A stretch of DNA of 64,000 nucleotides from CADCWN01 sp039810045 (lineage in GTDB: Bacteria > Chloroflexota > Chloroflexia > Thermomicrobiales > CADCWN01): the NCBI GenBank assembly GCA_039810045.1, contig JBDHWF010000003.1, positions 1 to 64,000 of the forward strand, given 5' to 3'. Positions 49,876 through 58,551 of this stretch are shown piece by piece (within the stretch, counting starts at the first letter, position 1; every line of letters begins with the position of its first letter). The position numbers and the translations under genes were made by a program. Under the pieces are notes generated by a model that was not told where the DNA came from, did not search any database, and was given only the letters and a program-made list of their open reading frames with translations.

Positions 49876-51063
49876 TCATGAAGAACCCTGCGGCGAGCGC
49901 GATGCTTGGGACTGGACATCACGTTGATAGACCTCCGTATAGGCCGCCAGCGTCAGGCGGGCGGTCTCCTCCCAGGAGAAGCGCGCGGCCTGCATTCGCC
50001 CCCGCTCACGAAGTGCGGCAGCCAGCGCAGGCGATCCCAGAACATCGACCATTGCTTCACCAATCGCTGCAGGTGTTGGTTCCACCAGCAGGCCACCATC
50101 GCCAACGACTTCGGACAGGCTGGAACAATTCGCGGCAATCGTGGGCGTACCACACTGCATCGCCTCCAATGGCGAAAGTCCGAACCCTTCGTAGAGGGAA
50201 GGATCAACGTAGAGCGCAGCAGCATTCAACAGCGCCACTTTCTCTTCATCGCTGACGCGGCCAGTAAAGACGGTATGCTCCCCTACCCCCGCCTCGGCGA
50301 CCACCGCCGCCAGATCAGGGTAGCGATCGGGATGCTTGCTGTGGGCAGCCCCGCCAATCACCAGGCGGGTATCGGGGGGCAATTGCGCACGTACCTGCCC
50401 AAAAGCACGAATCAGCGTGGTCTGGTTCTTCCGCACATCCAGCCCCGAAATATTGAAGATAAACGGCCCAGTCAACCCAAAACGCGCCCGGACAGCAACA
50501 ACCTGCGGATCATCAGGCGGGAGCGGCTGATAACGACTGGCTGCCGCCAGGGGAATCGGGCGAATCCGCTCGCGCGGTACGCGCAAATATCGTTCAATGT
50601 CGCGGGCCGAGTGCTGCGAATCGGTCAGAATCAGATTAGCGCGAGCAGCAGTAAAGCACGCTAACCGATAATAGAGTTTCATCGGCAACGAATTCATATA
50701 GACGGGATAGGCGAGTGGCACCAGGTCGTGAATCGTTACCAGATACGGACGATCGCGCCGCAGCGGGGCAGAATGATACGACACATGTACCAGATCAACG
50801 CTGGCGCGGCGCACAGCCTGTGGCAAGCCAACTTGCTCCCACCAGAGTTTTCGGGCCTTCCCCGTAGCAAAGCGGCGTGGTGGCTCGGTCACCAGCACCT
50901 CACCCGCAGGCAATTCGGGCAAGGTTGCCTGTGGCCCTGGCAATAAGAGTACTGGAGTAACTGCCGAGGGGGCCAGGGTGAACTGCTGCCAGAGGGCATG
51001 CACATACTGGCCGACACCAGTCGCCGGCTCCAGATAAGCAGTTCCATCATAACCAACGCGCAT
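49876..51063 (-). CDS. GT4-family glycosyltransferase (mannosyltransferase-like)
   Basis: 395 residues from ATG 51063 with GGAG 7 bp upstream. GT-B glycosyltransferase group 1: ATGVGQYVHAL near the N-terminus (the G-x-G-x-Y acceptor loop), VTIHDLVPLAYPVYM, FNISGLDVRKNQTTLIRAF, and the donor-site LYEGFGLSPLEAMQCGTPTI (E-x7-E). It resembles mannosyltransferases of lipopolysaccharide/exopolysaccharide pathways. It is first of a two-gene minus-strand operon and divergent from trxA. Confidence 0.93.
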   Translation of the reverse strand: MRVGYDGTAYLEPATGVGQYVHALWQQFTLAPSAVTPVLLLPGPQATLPELPAGEVLVTEPPRRFATGKARKLWWEQVGLPQAVRRASVDLVHVSYHSAPLRRDRPYLVTIHDLVPLAYPVYMNSLPMKLYYRLACFTAARANLILTDSQHSARDIERYLRVPRERIRPIPLAAASRYQPLPPDDPQVVAVRARFGLTGPFIFNISGLDVRKNQTTLIRAFGQVRAQLPPDTRLVIGGAAHSKHPDRYPDLAAVVAEAGVGEHTVFTGRVSDEEKVALLNAAALYVDPSLYEGFGLSPLEAMQCGTPTIAANCSSLSEVVGDGGLLVEPTPAAIGEAMVDVLGSPALAAALRERGRMQAARFSWEETARLTLAAYTEVYQRDVQSQASRSPQGSS

Positions 51064-51294
51064 CACGTACTCCACACCAGCAACAGCACCGTTCCATTAT
51101 CGCGATCAGCCCCTACCAGTTCAAGGCACAACCTGAAAATACGCTGATCTACGGGCAAACAAAGCAGGCGGTATAGTTTGTGCGATAATGGGAATAGAGA
51201 GGGTTGGCCCTCCGTTATCACCGATGTAGCATTCGCCTTCAGGGTGAATGTCCAATAATCAGAGCTGGCAACAGCGTAGAAGGGAGTAACAATA

Positions 51295-51621
51295 ATGGCC
51301 AAACCACAGCCAGTAACCGATGCCACATTTACCGAAAAGGTTTCCCAGGCCAAGGGACACGTTCTAGTCGACTTCTGGGCCGAATGGTGTGGTCCTTGCC
51401 GCGCCGTCGCCCCAGTGTTGGATGAGATTGCCAACGAGCAGGCCGACAAGCTGACCATCCTGAAGCTCGATATTGACGAGAATCAGCAGGTAGCGGGCCA
51501 GTTCGGGGTGATGAGCATCCCCACCATGATCCTGTTCAAGGACGGTCAGCCCGTGAAGCAGATCGTTGGGGCCAAGCCCAAGGCAGCGCTGATGCGCGAC
51601 CTCGCCCCATTCCTTGGCTAA
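51295..51621 (+). CDS. trxA: thioredoxin
   Basis: 108 residues with the canonical site FWAEWCGPCRAVAPVLDEIA, cis-Pro MSIPTMILFKDGQ and C-terminal PKAALMRDLAPFL. AAGGGAG ribosome site before ATG. The general cytosolic disulfide reductant; stands alone and ends at a perfect terminator. Contrasts with the CHPC paralogue at 16371. Confidence 0.97.
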   Translation: MAKPQPVTDATFTEKVSQAKGHVLVDFWAEWCGPCRAVAPVLDEIANEQADKLTILKLDIDENQQVAGQFGVMSIPTMILFKDGQPVKQIVGAKPKAALMRDLAPFLG

Positions 51622-51639
51622 ACCTGTTATTACGCACAA

Positions 51640-51678
51640 AAAATGCGCCTGCGGAGTTTTTCTCCGCAGGCGCATTTT
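51640..51678. terminator. bidirectional terminator after trxA
   Basis: 17-bp perfect stem AAAATGCGCCTGCGGAG / CTCCGCAGGCGCATTTT with TTTTT loop; A-run before and T-run after make it a textbook intrinsic terminator for both converging genes. Confidence 0.95.
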
Positions 51679-51695
51679 GCTGGATAGCGTAGCGC

Positions 51696-52940
51696 TCAGG
51701 CAGCGAGACGCCGCCGCAGCGATCGGACAATCAATAAGCCCACTGCCCCAGCAATTGCGGCCACCGCACTCCGCCGCACTGCCACCACCCGAACCAGTTC
51801 AGTCAAACCTGCTTGGGGATTGGTAAACAGACTGACTGTCGAGGCGATAAAGGCGGTGCCTGGTTCGGCAAATGGTCGTTGCGTCACCGCCAGCACCGTC
51901 GTAGGATCATCGCGATCCAGTGCGCCAAAGCCCCGATATTGATAGCGGTTCTGCGCCAGATCAAAATGCACAATATTCTCAGCGGCTTCTTCTGGCGAGG
52001 GATGGCTGGGATCATAGACCTGTACCTGCGCCGTGGTGTCATTAATCTGCGCGAAGGCATAGGGCACAATCGTATGCCCCTGCGTTACCAGTCGCTGAAA
52101 TAGCGCTGGCCATTCGCGGGGGTTCCACGACCAGCGCGCGATCCCCACATCAAATGCCACCGTTCCTTCACCACTTGTCAGCACCTGATTACGAAAGTGG
52201 CGAAAAGAGCGTGCAGCATCAGGCTTCAGGAATTGCTGTGCCGCAGCCAACAACGCCGCATCAGTCAGTTGGCGACCGTGCCAGATTTCGACGACATCGC
52301 GCACCTGAGAGGCAAATGGGCGAATTCCCGTCAGACTCGTGCCAAGCGCATAGCGGGCCATCCCAGTACAAAGCCCACCACCACCACGGGCATCTGGCCC
52401 AGCAGCCAGAAAGACAATATCGCGGTAAAGGCCCTGAAAAAATGCACCTGGAAGAATCATACCCCACGGCTTATAGGTACGGGCAAAGAGATCGCGTTGT
52501 GGTTCAACTGCACCAATGTCAGCAGCAGAGTTGCGGAACGGCGCAATATCGCGCACAGGGTTAAATGTTGTCTCACCCTGGAGAGTGACTGGCAGGAGAT
52601 GATCCCAGGCGGCAATACCCGTATCTCCGGCCAGGATCTCACAGGAGATCTGCTCCTGGCACGCAGCGGGAATCCCACCTGGCACAATCGTCCAGGTCAG
52701 CGTTGCGGTCTCTGCCGTAATCGGCTGCTCATTGGCACCTTGCACTGACCAATGCTCAGGTAGGTGGAGCCGCGCGCCACCAAGGATCGGATAGCGCGCC
52801 CGTAGGGGTGCCAGTGATGCCGTGATGGTCAGGCTGGTCGGATGATAATGAAAGACGCTGCCATGGCTATTACTGTAAATCAGTGGTTGCCCATTCAGCG
52901 AATCAGCAAGGAATCCTTCCAGCTGCTGTGGAACACTCAT
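51696..52940 (-). CDS. unknown protein with possible papain-like cysteine site and C-terminal TM
   Basis: 414 residues, ATG with GGAGGGG upstream. No family recognised with certainty. A central GGGGLCTGMARYALG (~182-196), a later QGHTIVPYAFAQIND (~285-299) and VQVYDPSHPSPEEAAENIVHFD (~303-324) have the spacing of Cys / His / Asp in papain-fold or C39-like peptidases. The N-terminal ~130 residues are beta-rich (SLTITASLAPLRA, ATLTWTIVPGG). The C-terminus has a TM (AVAAIAGAVGLLIVRSLRRR) with a positive end, without a signal peptide, so the catalytic part may be cytosolic. Activity is inference. Confidence 0.7.
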   Translation of the reverse strand: MSVPQQLEGFLADSLNGQPLIYSNSHGSVFHYHPTSLTITASLAPLRARYPILGGARLHLPEHWSVQGANEQPITAETATLTWTIVPGGIPAACQEQISCEILAGDTGIAAWDHLLPVTLQGETTFNPVRDIAPFRNSAADIGAVEPQRDLFARTYKPWGMILPGAFFQGLYRDIVFLAAGPDARGGGGLCTGMARYALGTSLTGIRPFASQVRDVVEIWHGRQLTDAALLAAAQQFLKPDAARSFRHFRNQVLTSGEGTVAFDVGIARWSWNPREWPALFQRLVTQGHTIVPYAFAQINDTTAQVQVYDPSHPSPEEAAENIVHFDLAQNRYQYRGFGALDRDDPTTVLAVTQRPFAEPGTAFIASTVSLFTNPQAGLTELVRVVAVRRSAVAAIAGAVGLLIVRSLRRRLAA

Positions 52941-53151
52941 CCCAAACCCCTCCTACATGGGTAAAGCTACTTCAGCCAGATCTCTGGGCCACACTACGAC
53001 TGACAACGGCCCAGATCAGCCAGTCAATCAGGCAAACACCCTGTGCAGTATCTCATACCACCCAACAGGAATGACAATTACTACAGCTGCTATGTCAGCA
53101 AGTTGCCTTTGCGGCAACCATCATGCCTGGGGAAATCTGCCAACCAACAAA

Positions 53152-53182
53152 GCAGTGGCGGGCTCAATGAGCCCGCCACTGC
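53152..53182. terminator. terminator after the repeat-protein gene
   Basis: 14-bp perfect stem GCAGTGGCGGGCTC / GAGCCCGCCACTGC with a 3-nt loop; on the minus strand it is followed by TTTGTTGG and lies 20 bp after the stop at 53203. Confidence 0.85.
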
Positions 53183-53202
53183 ACGCTACTTGTTGTTGCT
53201 GA

Positions 53203-54567
53203 CTATCCTTCGGAGACCTGAGCGGCAACGATCTTCCAGCTACCATTCTCAGGGGCGAGCGTGTAGCTGCCCTTATACGTCTTGGTAGAGCCATCGGTTT
53301 GGGAAGCAGCAAGTACCAGTGTTACCGTATACCCTGGTCGTTGCTGATTCACCGAAGCGATCACGATCGTATGGGGAATCACCTTCTCGGTCGTCGCATA
53401 GCCAGCAGCAAAATCATCATAGCTTTGCTGAGCCTGCAAATCAGCACCCAGAGCAGCATAGGCAGCATGGTAGTCCTTAGCACCAATTGAACCAAAGTAG
53501 CCCATTAGCACATTGGCTACCGCTTCACCTTGCGGCCCGCTTGTAAATCCCGTGTAACGGAACGTAGAGGGCTGCGTTTCACCCAGACAAGGTGGCACAC
53601 TCACGCCGGTTGTCGCCTTCACTTCCCCACCACCTGGCAGCGTGACACGCAGCGACGCAGGGCCGGGATCGGCACCACAATAGTTGCTCCACCACACAGG
53701 AACCGTGATCATCTGACCACGCCCAGCCGCGGCAATCCCCACGGTTTCCGTGCCGGTTGGACCTTCGACCTTCACCTCAAGGACGTTGCCCTGCTGGTCA
53801 AGGATTTCGATCTCTGGCGCACCACGCAGTGAGCAGGACGTTGTCCCGGTGTTGATCAGGTGTAGATTACCCTCACGCGCCCCAGCCGCGCCCATCATCA
53901 TCAGGTCAGCACGGAGGACGCCAGCATCACACGGCGCAACAACCTGATTGCTGGCCGAGCCATAAATCTGGCGCCCAAATTGCCCCAACAAGACATTGTA
54001 CGGTGCCGCATTTTCGGGATGAGCCTCAAACCTGGCCCGCTCAAAGTACTGCACCTGATAGGTATTTCCGTCCTCTAGTTGCTCGGAGATTACCTCGCTC
54101 AGCGGGTAGCCAAACTGCGCGAGATCACCATTCGCCTGCCAATAGGTCAGAAAGTCTCCCGAGACATTATGGCCCGTTTCGGGGAAAAATCGCGCCCCAG
54201 CTTGCTCGGTTACTGGCGGATCGGCAGGGTGAATCTGCCGCCCAAATTGCCCAAGTAGCACGCGACTCCCCTTGTCATTCTCTGGATGATACTCAAACCG
54301 CGACCGCTCGAAATATTGCACGGTATATGGCTGACCAATCGCGAGATCCTGCACGATCTCATCACTGATCGGATAGCCATTGATCGCTAACCCACCATGC
54401 TCTTGCCAGTAGGCCAGAAATAGGGGATTCACACATTTGCCCGTTTCGGGGAAACAATACGCTTCTGCAGCACGTGTCGCCCCAGGTTGCCACAACAGGC
54501 ACGTGCCTGCGAGCAATACGCCCAGTAGGGCTGTAGTCAAGCCCCGCTGCATCACACTACGAAACAT
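53203..54567 (-). CDS. secreted protein with two FPETG/YFER repeats, a DUF4232-like domain and an NTF2-like tail
   Basis: 454 residues, AGGAGGG before ATG. Signal peptide (TALLGVLLAGTCLLWQPGATRA). Two ~75-residue repeats follow (~38-110 and ~120-195), each with FPETG, FLxYWQxxGxLAxxGYPxS, YxVQYFERxRFExHPEN and VLLGQFGRQI. Then a Cys-containing domain (~205-335) with LHLINTGTTSCSLRGAPEIEILD, like DUF4232 of actinobacterial lipoproteins, and a C-terminal NTF2/DUF4878-like domain (YFGSIGAKDYHAAYAAL...). All parts are extracytoplasmic. Function is unknown; the repeats may bind cell-wall or sugar ligands. Confidence 0.82.
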   Translation of the reverse strand: MFRSVMQRGLTTALLGVLLAGTCLLWQPGATRAAEAYCFPETGKCVNPLFLAYWQEHGGLAINGYPISDEIVQDLAIGQPYTVQYFERSRFEYHPENDKGSRVLLGQFGRQIHPADPPVTEQAGARFFPETGHNVSGDFLTYWQANGDLAQFGYPLSEVISEQLEDGNTYQVQYFERARFEAHPENAAPYNVLLGQFGRQIYGSASNQVVAPCDAGVLRADLMMMGAAGAREGNLHLINTGTTSCSLRGAPEIEILDQQGNVLEVKVEGPTGTETVGIAAAGRGQMITVPVWWSNYCGADPGPASLRVTLPGGGEVKATTGVSVPPCLGETQPSTFRYTGFTSGPQGEAVANVLMGYFGSIGAKDYHAAYAALGADLQAQQSYDDFAAGYATTEKVIPHTIVIASVNQQRPGYTVTLVLAASQTDGSTKTYKGSYTLAPENGSWKIVAAQVSEG

Positions 54568-54648
54568 TTACCCTCCTTACTATACCCTTTATAGTGGAAA
54601 TTGTTACAACTACTGATTACCCAATTTCCACATTTTATCAATAATACC

Positions 54649-54684
54649 ATAGAGGGCGTGACTGGATCCAGTCACGCCCTCTAT
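54649..54684. terminator. perfect 36-bp palindrome after ftsZ
   Basis: Two 18-bp arms (ATAGAGGGCGTGACTGGA and its complement) with no spacer, 36 bp beyond the ftsZ stop on the minus strand and followed by a TATTATTG stretch. Probably ends the fts transcript; also usable from the other side. Confidence 0.8.
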
Positions 54685-54719
54685 CGGGTTGCTCTTTGTT
54701 TGATCAGGATCAGCTGAAT

Positions 54720-55955
54720 CTAGCGATCCCGCATCCGGCGAATAAACGGTGGAAAATCATACTCTTCACCGCGCTGCGCTGGGCCTTGCGGGCGATCCAT
54801 CCCCTGACCTTGTTGATCCCCAGTCTGTGGCTGCTGCCGCTCTGGTTGCGTCTCCTGTCGCTCTTGTGGGGCCATTTGTGGCCGTACGGGAGGCAGGTTG
54901 CCCCCAAAGCTCGTGGAGAATGGCTGATTGAACCCGGTGCCAGTGCGGCCTCCACCGCTCCCGGCGCTGCCAATCGAACGCACCTTCCCACGCGCTTCAT
55001 CAAAACCAGTGGCGATCAACGTAATCTGAACATCCTGGCCCATCGACTCATCAATCGTCGCGCCAAAGATGATATTGGCATCAGGATCAGCAGCCTCGGC
55101 AATGATCCGTGCTGCTTCGTCCAGTTCAACCATGCCCAGATCAAGACCGCCCGTCACGTTGTAGAGGACGCCCGTAGCGCCATCGATGGAGATTTCCAGC
55201 AGTGGGCTCTCAATCGCCATCCGGGCAGCATCGACCATCCGCGAATCGCCAGACCCACGCCCAATCGCCATCAGAGCCGAGCCAGCCTCTTCCATGATAC
55301 TCTTCACATCAGCAAAGTCGAGGTTGATAATCCCCGTCTTGGTGATCAAGTCAGAGATCCCTTGAATACCTTGCCGCAGAACATCATCCGCATGGCCGAA
55401 TGCCTGGAGGAACGGGGTATTCTTATCGACCAGTTGCAGCAACCGTTGATTGGGGATCGTGATCAGGGTATCAACGTGCTCTTTCAGCATCGAGATCCCC
55501 TGTTCGGCAATGGCCTTACGGCGGTTCCCCTCAAACTCAAATGGCTTGGTGACAACACCTACGGTTAGCGCCCCAACCTCGCGGGCGATCTGCGCGATGA
55601 TTGGTGAAGCGCCAGTACCAGTGCCACCGCCCATCCCAGCAGTCACGAAGATCATATCGGCCCCACGCAACGAATCGTAGAGCGACTCGCTACTTTCCTC
55701 GGCGGCCTTCGAACCAACCTGCGGATTTCCACCCGCCCCAAGGCCCTTGGTCAGCTTATCGCCAATCCGCAACGAGACTGGCGCGCGGGAATGGACTAAC
55801 GCCTGAGCGTCAGTGTTCACCGTAATGAACTCAACGCCCTGTACGCCAGCCTCGATCATGCGGTTGACCGCGTTGCTGCCGCCGCCCCCGACGCCGATTA
55901 CTTTAATGTGGGCGAAATTTTCGATGTCGCCGAACGCGAATGACGATCCGTACAT
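54720..55955 (-). CDS. ftsZ: cell division protein FtsZ
   Basis: 411 residues from ATG 55955, chosen because AGGAGGG is 6 bp upstream; GTG 56000 would add 15 residues. Tubulin/FtsZ GTPase: VIGVGGGGSNAVNRM, the signature GMGGGTGTGASP, and the T7 loop NLDFADVKSIM. A Gly/Pro/Gln-rich linker (~325-395) precedes the C-terminal peptide EYDFPPFIRRM, the docking site for FtsA and other anchors. FtsZ forms the division ring. Last gene of the division cluster. Confidence 0.97.
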   Translation of the reverse strand: MYGSSFAFGDIENFAHIKVIGVGGGGSNAVNRMIEAGVQGVEFITVNTDAQALVHSRAPVSLRIGDKLTKGLGAGGNPQVGSKAAEESSESLYDSLRGADMIFVTAGMGGGTGTGASPIIAQIAREVGALTVGVVTKPFEFEGNRRKAIAEQGISMLKEHVDTLITIPNQRLLQLVDKNTPFLQAFGHADDVLRQGIQGISDLITKTGIINLDFADVKSIMEEAGSALMAIGRGSGDSRMVDAARMAIESPLLEISIDGATGVLYNVTGGLDLGMVELDEAARIIAEAADPDANIIFGATIDESMGQDVQITLIATGFDEARGKVRSIGSAGSGGGRTGTGFNQPFSTSFGGNLPPVRPQMAPQERQETQPERQQPQTGDQQGQGMDRPQGPAQRGEEYDFPPFIRRMRDR

Positions 55956-56067
55956 ACGCGGCCCTCCTGACACTTTCTTACTCCCTGTTCTCTTGCTCAC
56001 GCAATGCCCCAGTCCTGCTACAGATGCTTACAGCCGACCGGTAAGCATCTCTGGCAATGCTTGTGCA

Positions 56068-57351
56068 TCATGGTAACAACTCCCGCAGCCAACCAGTCAG
56101 GCCGCCTGTACCACGCCGTTGCTTTCGTGATGCTCGTTGGCTACGCCGGGCTGTTTCGGCTGAACGCTGCTGGATCAACCCCCACTGCGCCAACCCAACA
56201 GTCGCCGCAAACGCTGGCCCACTCAGTGATTCCCCTAGGCCAGCAAGACGCCGTGGCGTACCAATTCGCGCACGAACGCCCACCACCTGACGCGTCAACT
56301 CGGCGATCTCTGGTAATAACGCTGTCCCACCAGTCAGGACAATGCCTCCTGGTAGGGCTCCATCGTAGCCCGATTCGCGTAACTCCTTTCGCACCAGCGT
56401 GAGTAGCTGTTCCAGCCGCGCCTCAATCACTTCGTGGGCCACACGGCGAGAAACCTGCTGCATTGCCCCATCAAACCCTTCGACTTCCAACCGTTGATCG
56501 TCGCCTTCACCAGCTTTATCAGCAACACCAGGGAGCGGCATTGCTCGCCCAGCGGTAATTTTCAATTGCTCCGCCGCCTCAAACGGAATCTGCAAAACAA
56601 TGGAGAGGTCATTTGAGAGGTGATTGCCGCCAATGGGCAAAGCCGCCGTATGCCAGACGGCATTCTCGACAAAAACGGCGATGTCAGTAGTGCCAGCGCC
56701 AATATCCACCAGTGCCACGCCCATCGCTCGTTCAGCTGGAGTTAGGGCGGCCTCAGCGGCGCACAATGGCTCTGGCACAAGTTCGTCAATCGCAATGCCC
56801 GCCCGTTCCAGCACGGTGCTGACATTGCGAATAGCGGTTGACGAGCCACTAACAACGTGGGCCTCTACCTCCAGGCGAGAGCCAACCATGCCCAGTGGAT
56901 CAACCACGCCCTCCTGCCCATCTAAGGTATAGGTACGCGGTAACACGTGGAGCAGTTCATCATTCACGGCAGCGGGCATGACGCTCGCAGCGGCCAACAC
57001 GCGCGAAACTTCGGCATCGCTAATCTCAACGTGGGGGCGGGGCAAGGCGACCATCCCATGCCCATTGGCTGATTTCAGGTGGGCCCCGGAAATGCTGACA
57101 TAGGCCGAAAGAATCCGATAGCCCGAGTTGCGCTCGGCCCGCTCAATCGCCCGGGCTACGGTAGCGGTGGCGTCATCAAGGTCCGTCACCACCCCTTTCG
57201 CCATCCCCTGCGCTGGGCAGAGGCCAACCCCAACAATCGCCGTGCGTCCATCTGCCAGCAGCTCTGCTACCAGCGCACAGGCTTTGCTCGTTCCCAGATC
57301 AACGGCTACGACCGCGTGACCGCTTGGCATCCGGTCGCTCTCGCTTTCCAC
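56068..57351 (-). CDS. ftsA: cell division protein FtsA
   Basis: 427 residues. Actin-fold ATPase: VAVDLGTSKACALVAE (phosphate 1), VDIGAGTTDIAVF (phosphate 2), and GGIVLTGGTALLPEI (adenosine). The C-terminus ends GGLTGWLRELL, the amphipathic helix that binds the membrane. FtsA tethers FtsZ. GTG 57351 is used; ATG 57330 is an equally possible start. It is preceded by a 246-bp intergenic region with its own promoter, so ftsA-ftsZ can be expressed apart from the mur genes. Confidence 0.96.
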   Translation of the reverse strand: MESESDRMPSGHAVVAVDLGTSKACALVAELLADGRTAIVGVGLCPAQGMAKGVVTDLDDATATVARAIERAERNSGYRILSAYVSISGAHLKSANGHGMVALPRPHVEISDAEVSRVLAAASVMPAAVNDELLHVLPRTYTLDGQEGVVDPLGMVGSRLEVEAHVVSGSSTAIRNVSTVLERAGIAIDELVPEPLCAAEAALTPAERAMGVALVDIGAGTTDIAVFVENAVWHTAALPIGGNHLSNDLSIVLQIPFEAAEQLKITAGRAMPLPGVADKAGEGDDQRLEVEGFDGAMQQVSRRVAHEVIEARLEQLLTLVRKELRESGYDGALPGGIVLTGGTALLPEIAELTRQVVGVRARIGTPRRLAGLGESLSGPAFAATVGLAQWGLIQQRSAETARRSQRASRKQRRGTGGLTGWLRELLP

Positions 57352-57597
57352 CTAGGCTGAAGGGCGGCAAAGCACCACTGCCACCATCCAGCGCCTACGC
57401 CCAATTGCAGTATAGCATAGATATGTCTAGTCACCATGCACGTCCATAGTGTTCGTACGCATTGTAACGTACACTTTCGTGGGAATCAACTGTTTTGATG
57501 GAATTTGGCGGGATTACGCTGATAGCAACCTTCTATAGCCCAACGTTTTACACGTCAGCCTCGATCAGTCACTGGAGAGTGAACGTACACTACAGAA
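57352..57597 (-). promoter_or_regulatory. ftsA upstream region with promoter and repeated 10-mers
   Basis: Minus-strand -10 TATACT (57414-57409) with an extended TG-n and a -35-like GGTGAC (57435-57430) 15 bp before it. AACGTACACT (plus strand) occurs at 57466-57475 and 57582-57591, and an inverted near-copy AGTGTTCGT at 57448-57456 forms an imperfect dyad with the first. Possible operator of the division genes; no regulator known. Confidence 0.5.
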
Positions 57598-58515
57598 TCA
57601 TGGGCGGGCTGATGGTTGGGGGGTTGGCGTGGGAGCAGGTGGGAAAAAGGGACGGTCGGGATCATGGACATTCAACGTTGTCCATTGCTGATCTGTACGT
57701 ACAATCTCCGCAGCAACGGCCAGTTTCTCCTCTAACCGCTCGGTTGAACCGAGCAGGATTCGGCGCGGTGGGGCTGATGTTGGGCCTGCTAATACCAGCA
57801 CCAACCCTTCTTTCGGCACCACCTCAAGCGTTTGGAACGCGAGGCCCAAGGCGGCTGCCCGGGTGTTGATCGTCAGTCCAGCCTGCAAAATTGTTTGCTC
57901 AACCTTCCCCCCAACGACGGGGGTATCCCCTTCCCGAACAATGATGACCGGCAGTTGGGGCATCGTGGCCTGGGGTGGGCTTTGCTGAACCACAGTGCCG
58001 TTGGCATCCAGTAGATACCGTTCTTCGCCAAATTGCCAGACCAACACTGGCTGGCGCTCCACAATACGCACGATCAGGCGGTTGGGTAATTCACTCCAGA
58101 CCTGGGCCTCGCGGATGGTGGGCAACAGCAATAAACGCTCGGCTGTCATCTGCGGATCAACAGTGAAGATATTATGTCCACTTACACCGCTTTGCGCGAC
58201 AACTTCCTCTGGCTTCGTCAGGGTCGTACCCGCGAGATCCACCTGCTGCACCTGCCATTGCGCGGTCGTTAGCAAATAGGCGATCGCCCCACCACAGAGC
58301 AACGCCAGCACTAACGCCAGCAGTTGCCCGCTGGCCCACACCGCGTGGAAGCGATCAGACAGCGGGGCGCTGGAGGACGTTGGGCGTGCGCCTCGCCCAA
58401 CCGTGTGTGGTCGGGCAGCGGTTGGGGGTGGGGCTTGTTTACGCGTGGCAGGGGCCTTCGCCTTGCCAGCAGTACGCACGGCACCACGGCGGCGGGTGGT
58501 CTCAGAGTTCGCCAT
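57598..58515 (-). CDS. ftsQ: cell division protein FtsQ
   Basis: 305 residues. Long basic, Ala/Pro-rich cytosolic N-terminus (~1-60), one TM (LLALVLALLCGGAIAYLLTT, ~65-84), then the POTRA domain (QVQQVDLAGTTLTKPEEVVAQSG) and the beta domain (VERQPVLVWQFGEERYLLDANGTVV). FtsQ links the septal ring to cell-wall synthesis through FtsB/FtsL. Lies 36 bp after ddl. Confidence 0.92.
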   Translation of the reverse strand: MANSETTRRRGAVRTAGKAKAPATRKQAPPPTAARPHTVGRGARPTSSSAPLSDRFHAVWASGQLLALVLALLCGGAIAYLLTTAQWQVQQVDLAGTTLTKPEEVVAQSGVSGHNIFTVDPQMTAERLLLLPTIREAQVWSELPNRLIVRIVERQPVLVWQFGEERYLLDANGTVVQQSPPQATMPQLPVIIVREGDTPVVGGKVEQTILQAGLTINTRAAALGLAFQTLEVVPKEGLVLVLAGPTSAPPRRILLGSTERLEEKLAVAAEIVRTDQQWTTLNVHDPDRPFFPPAPTPTPQPSARP

Positions 58516-58551
58516 TGGTCAGTCCACCTGCACCATAATCGCCATCGTGCA

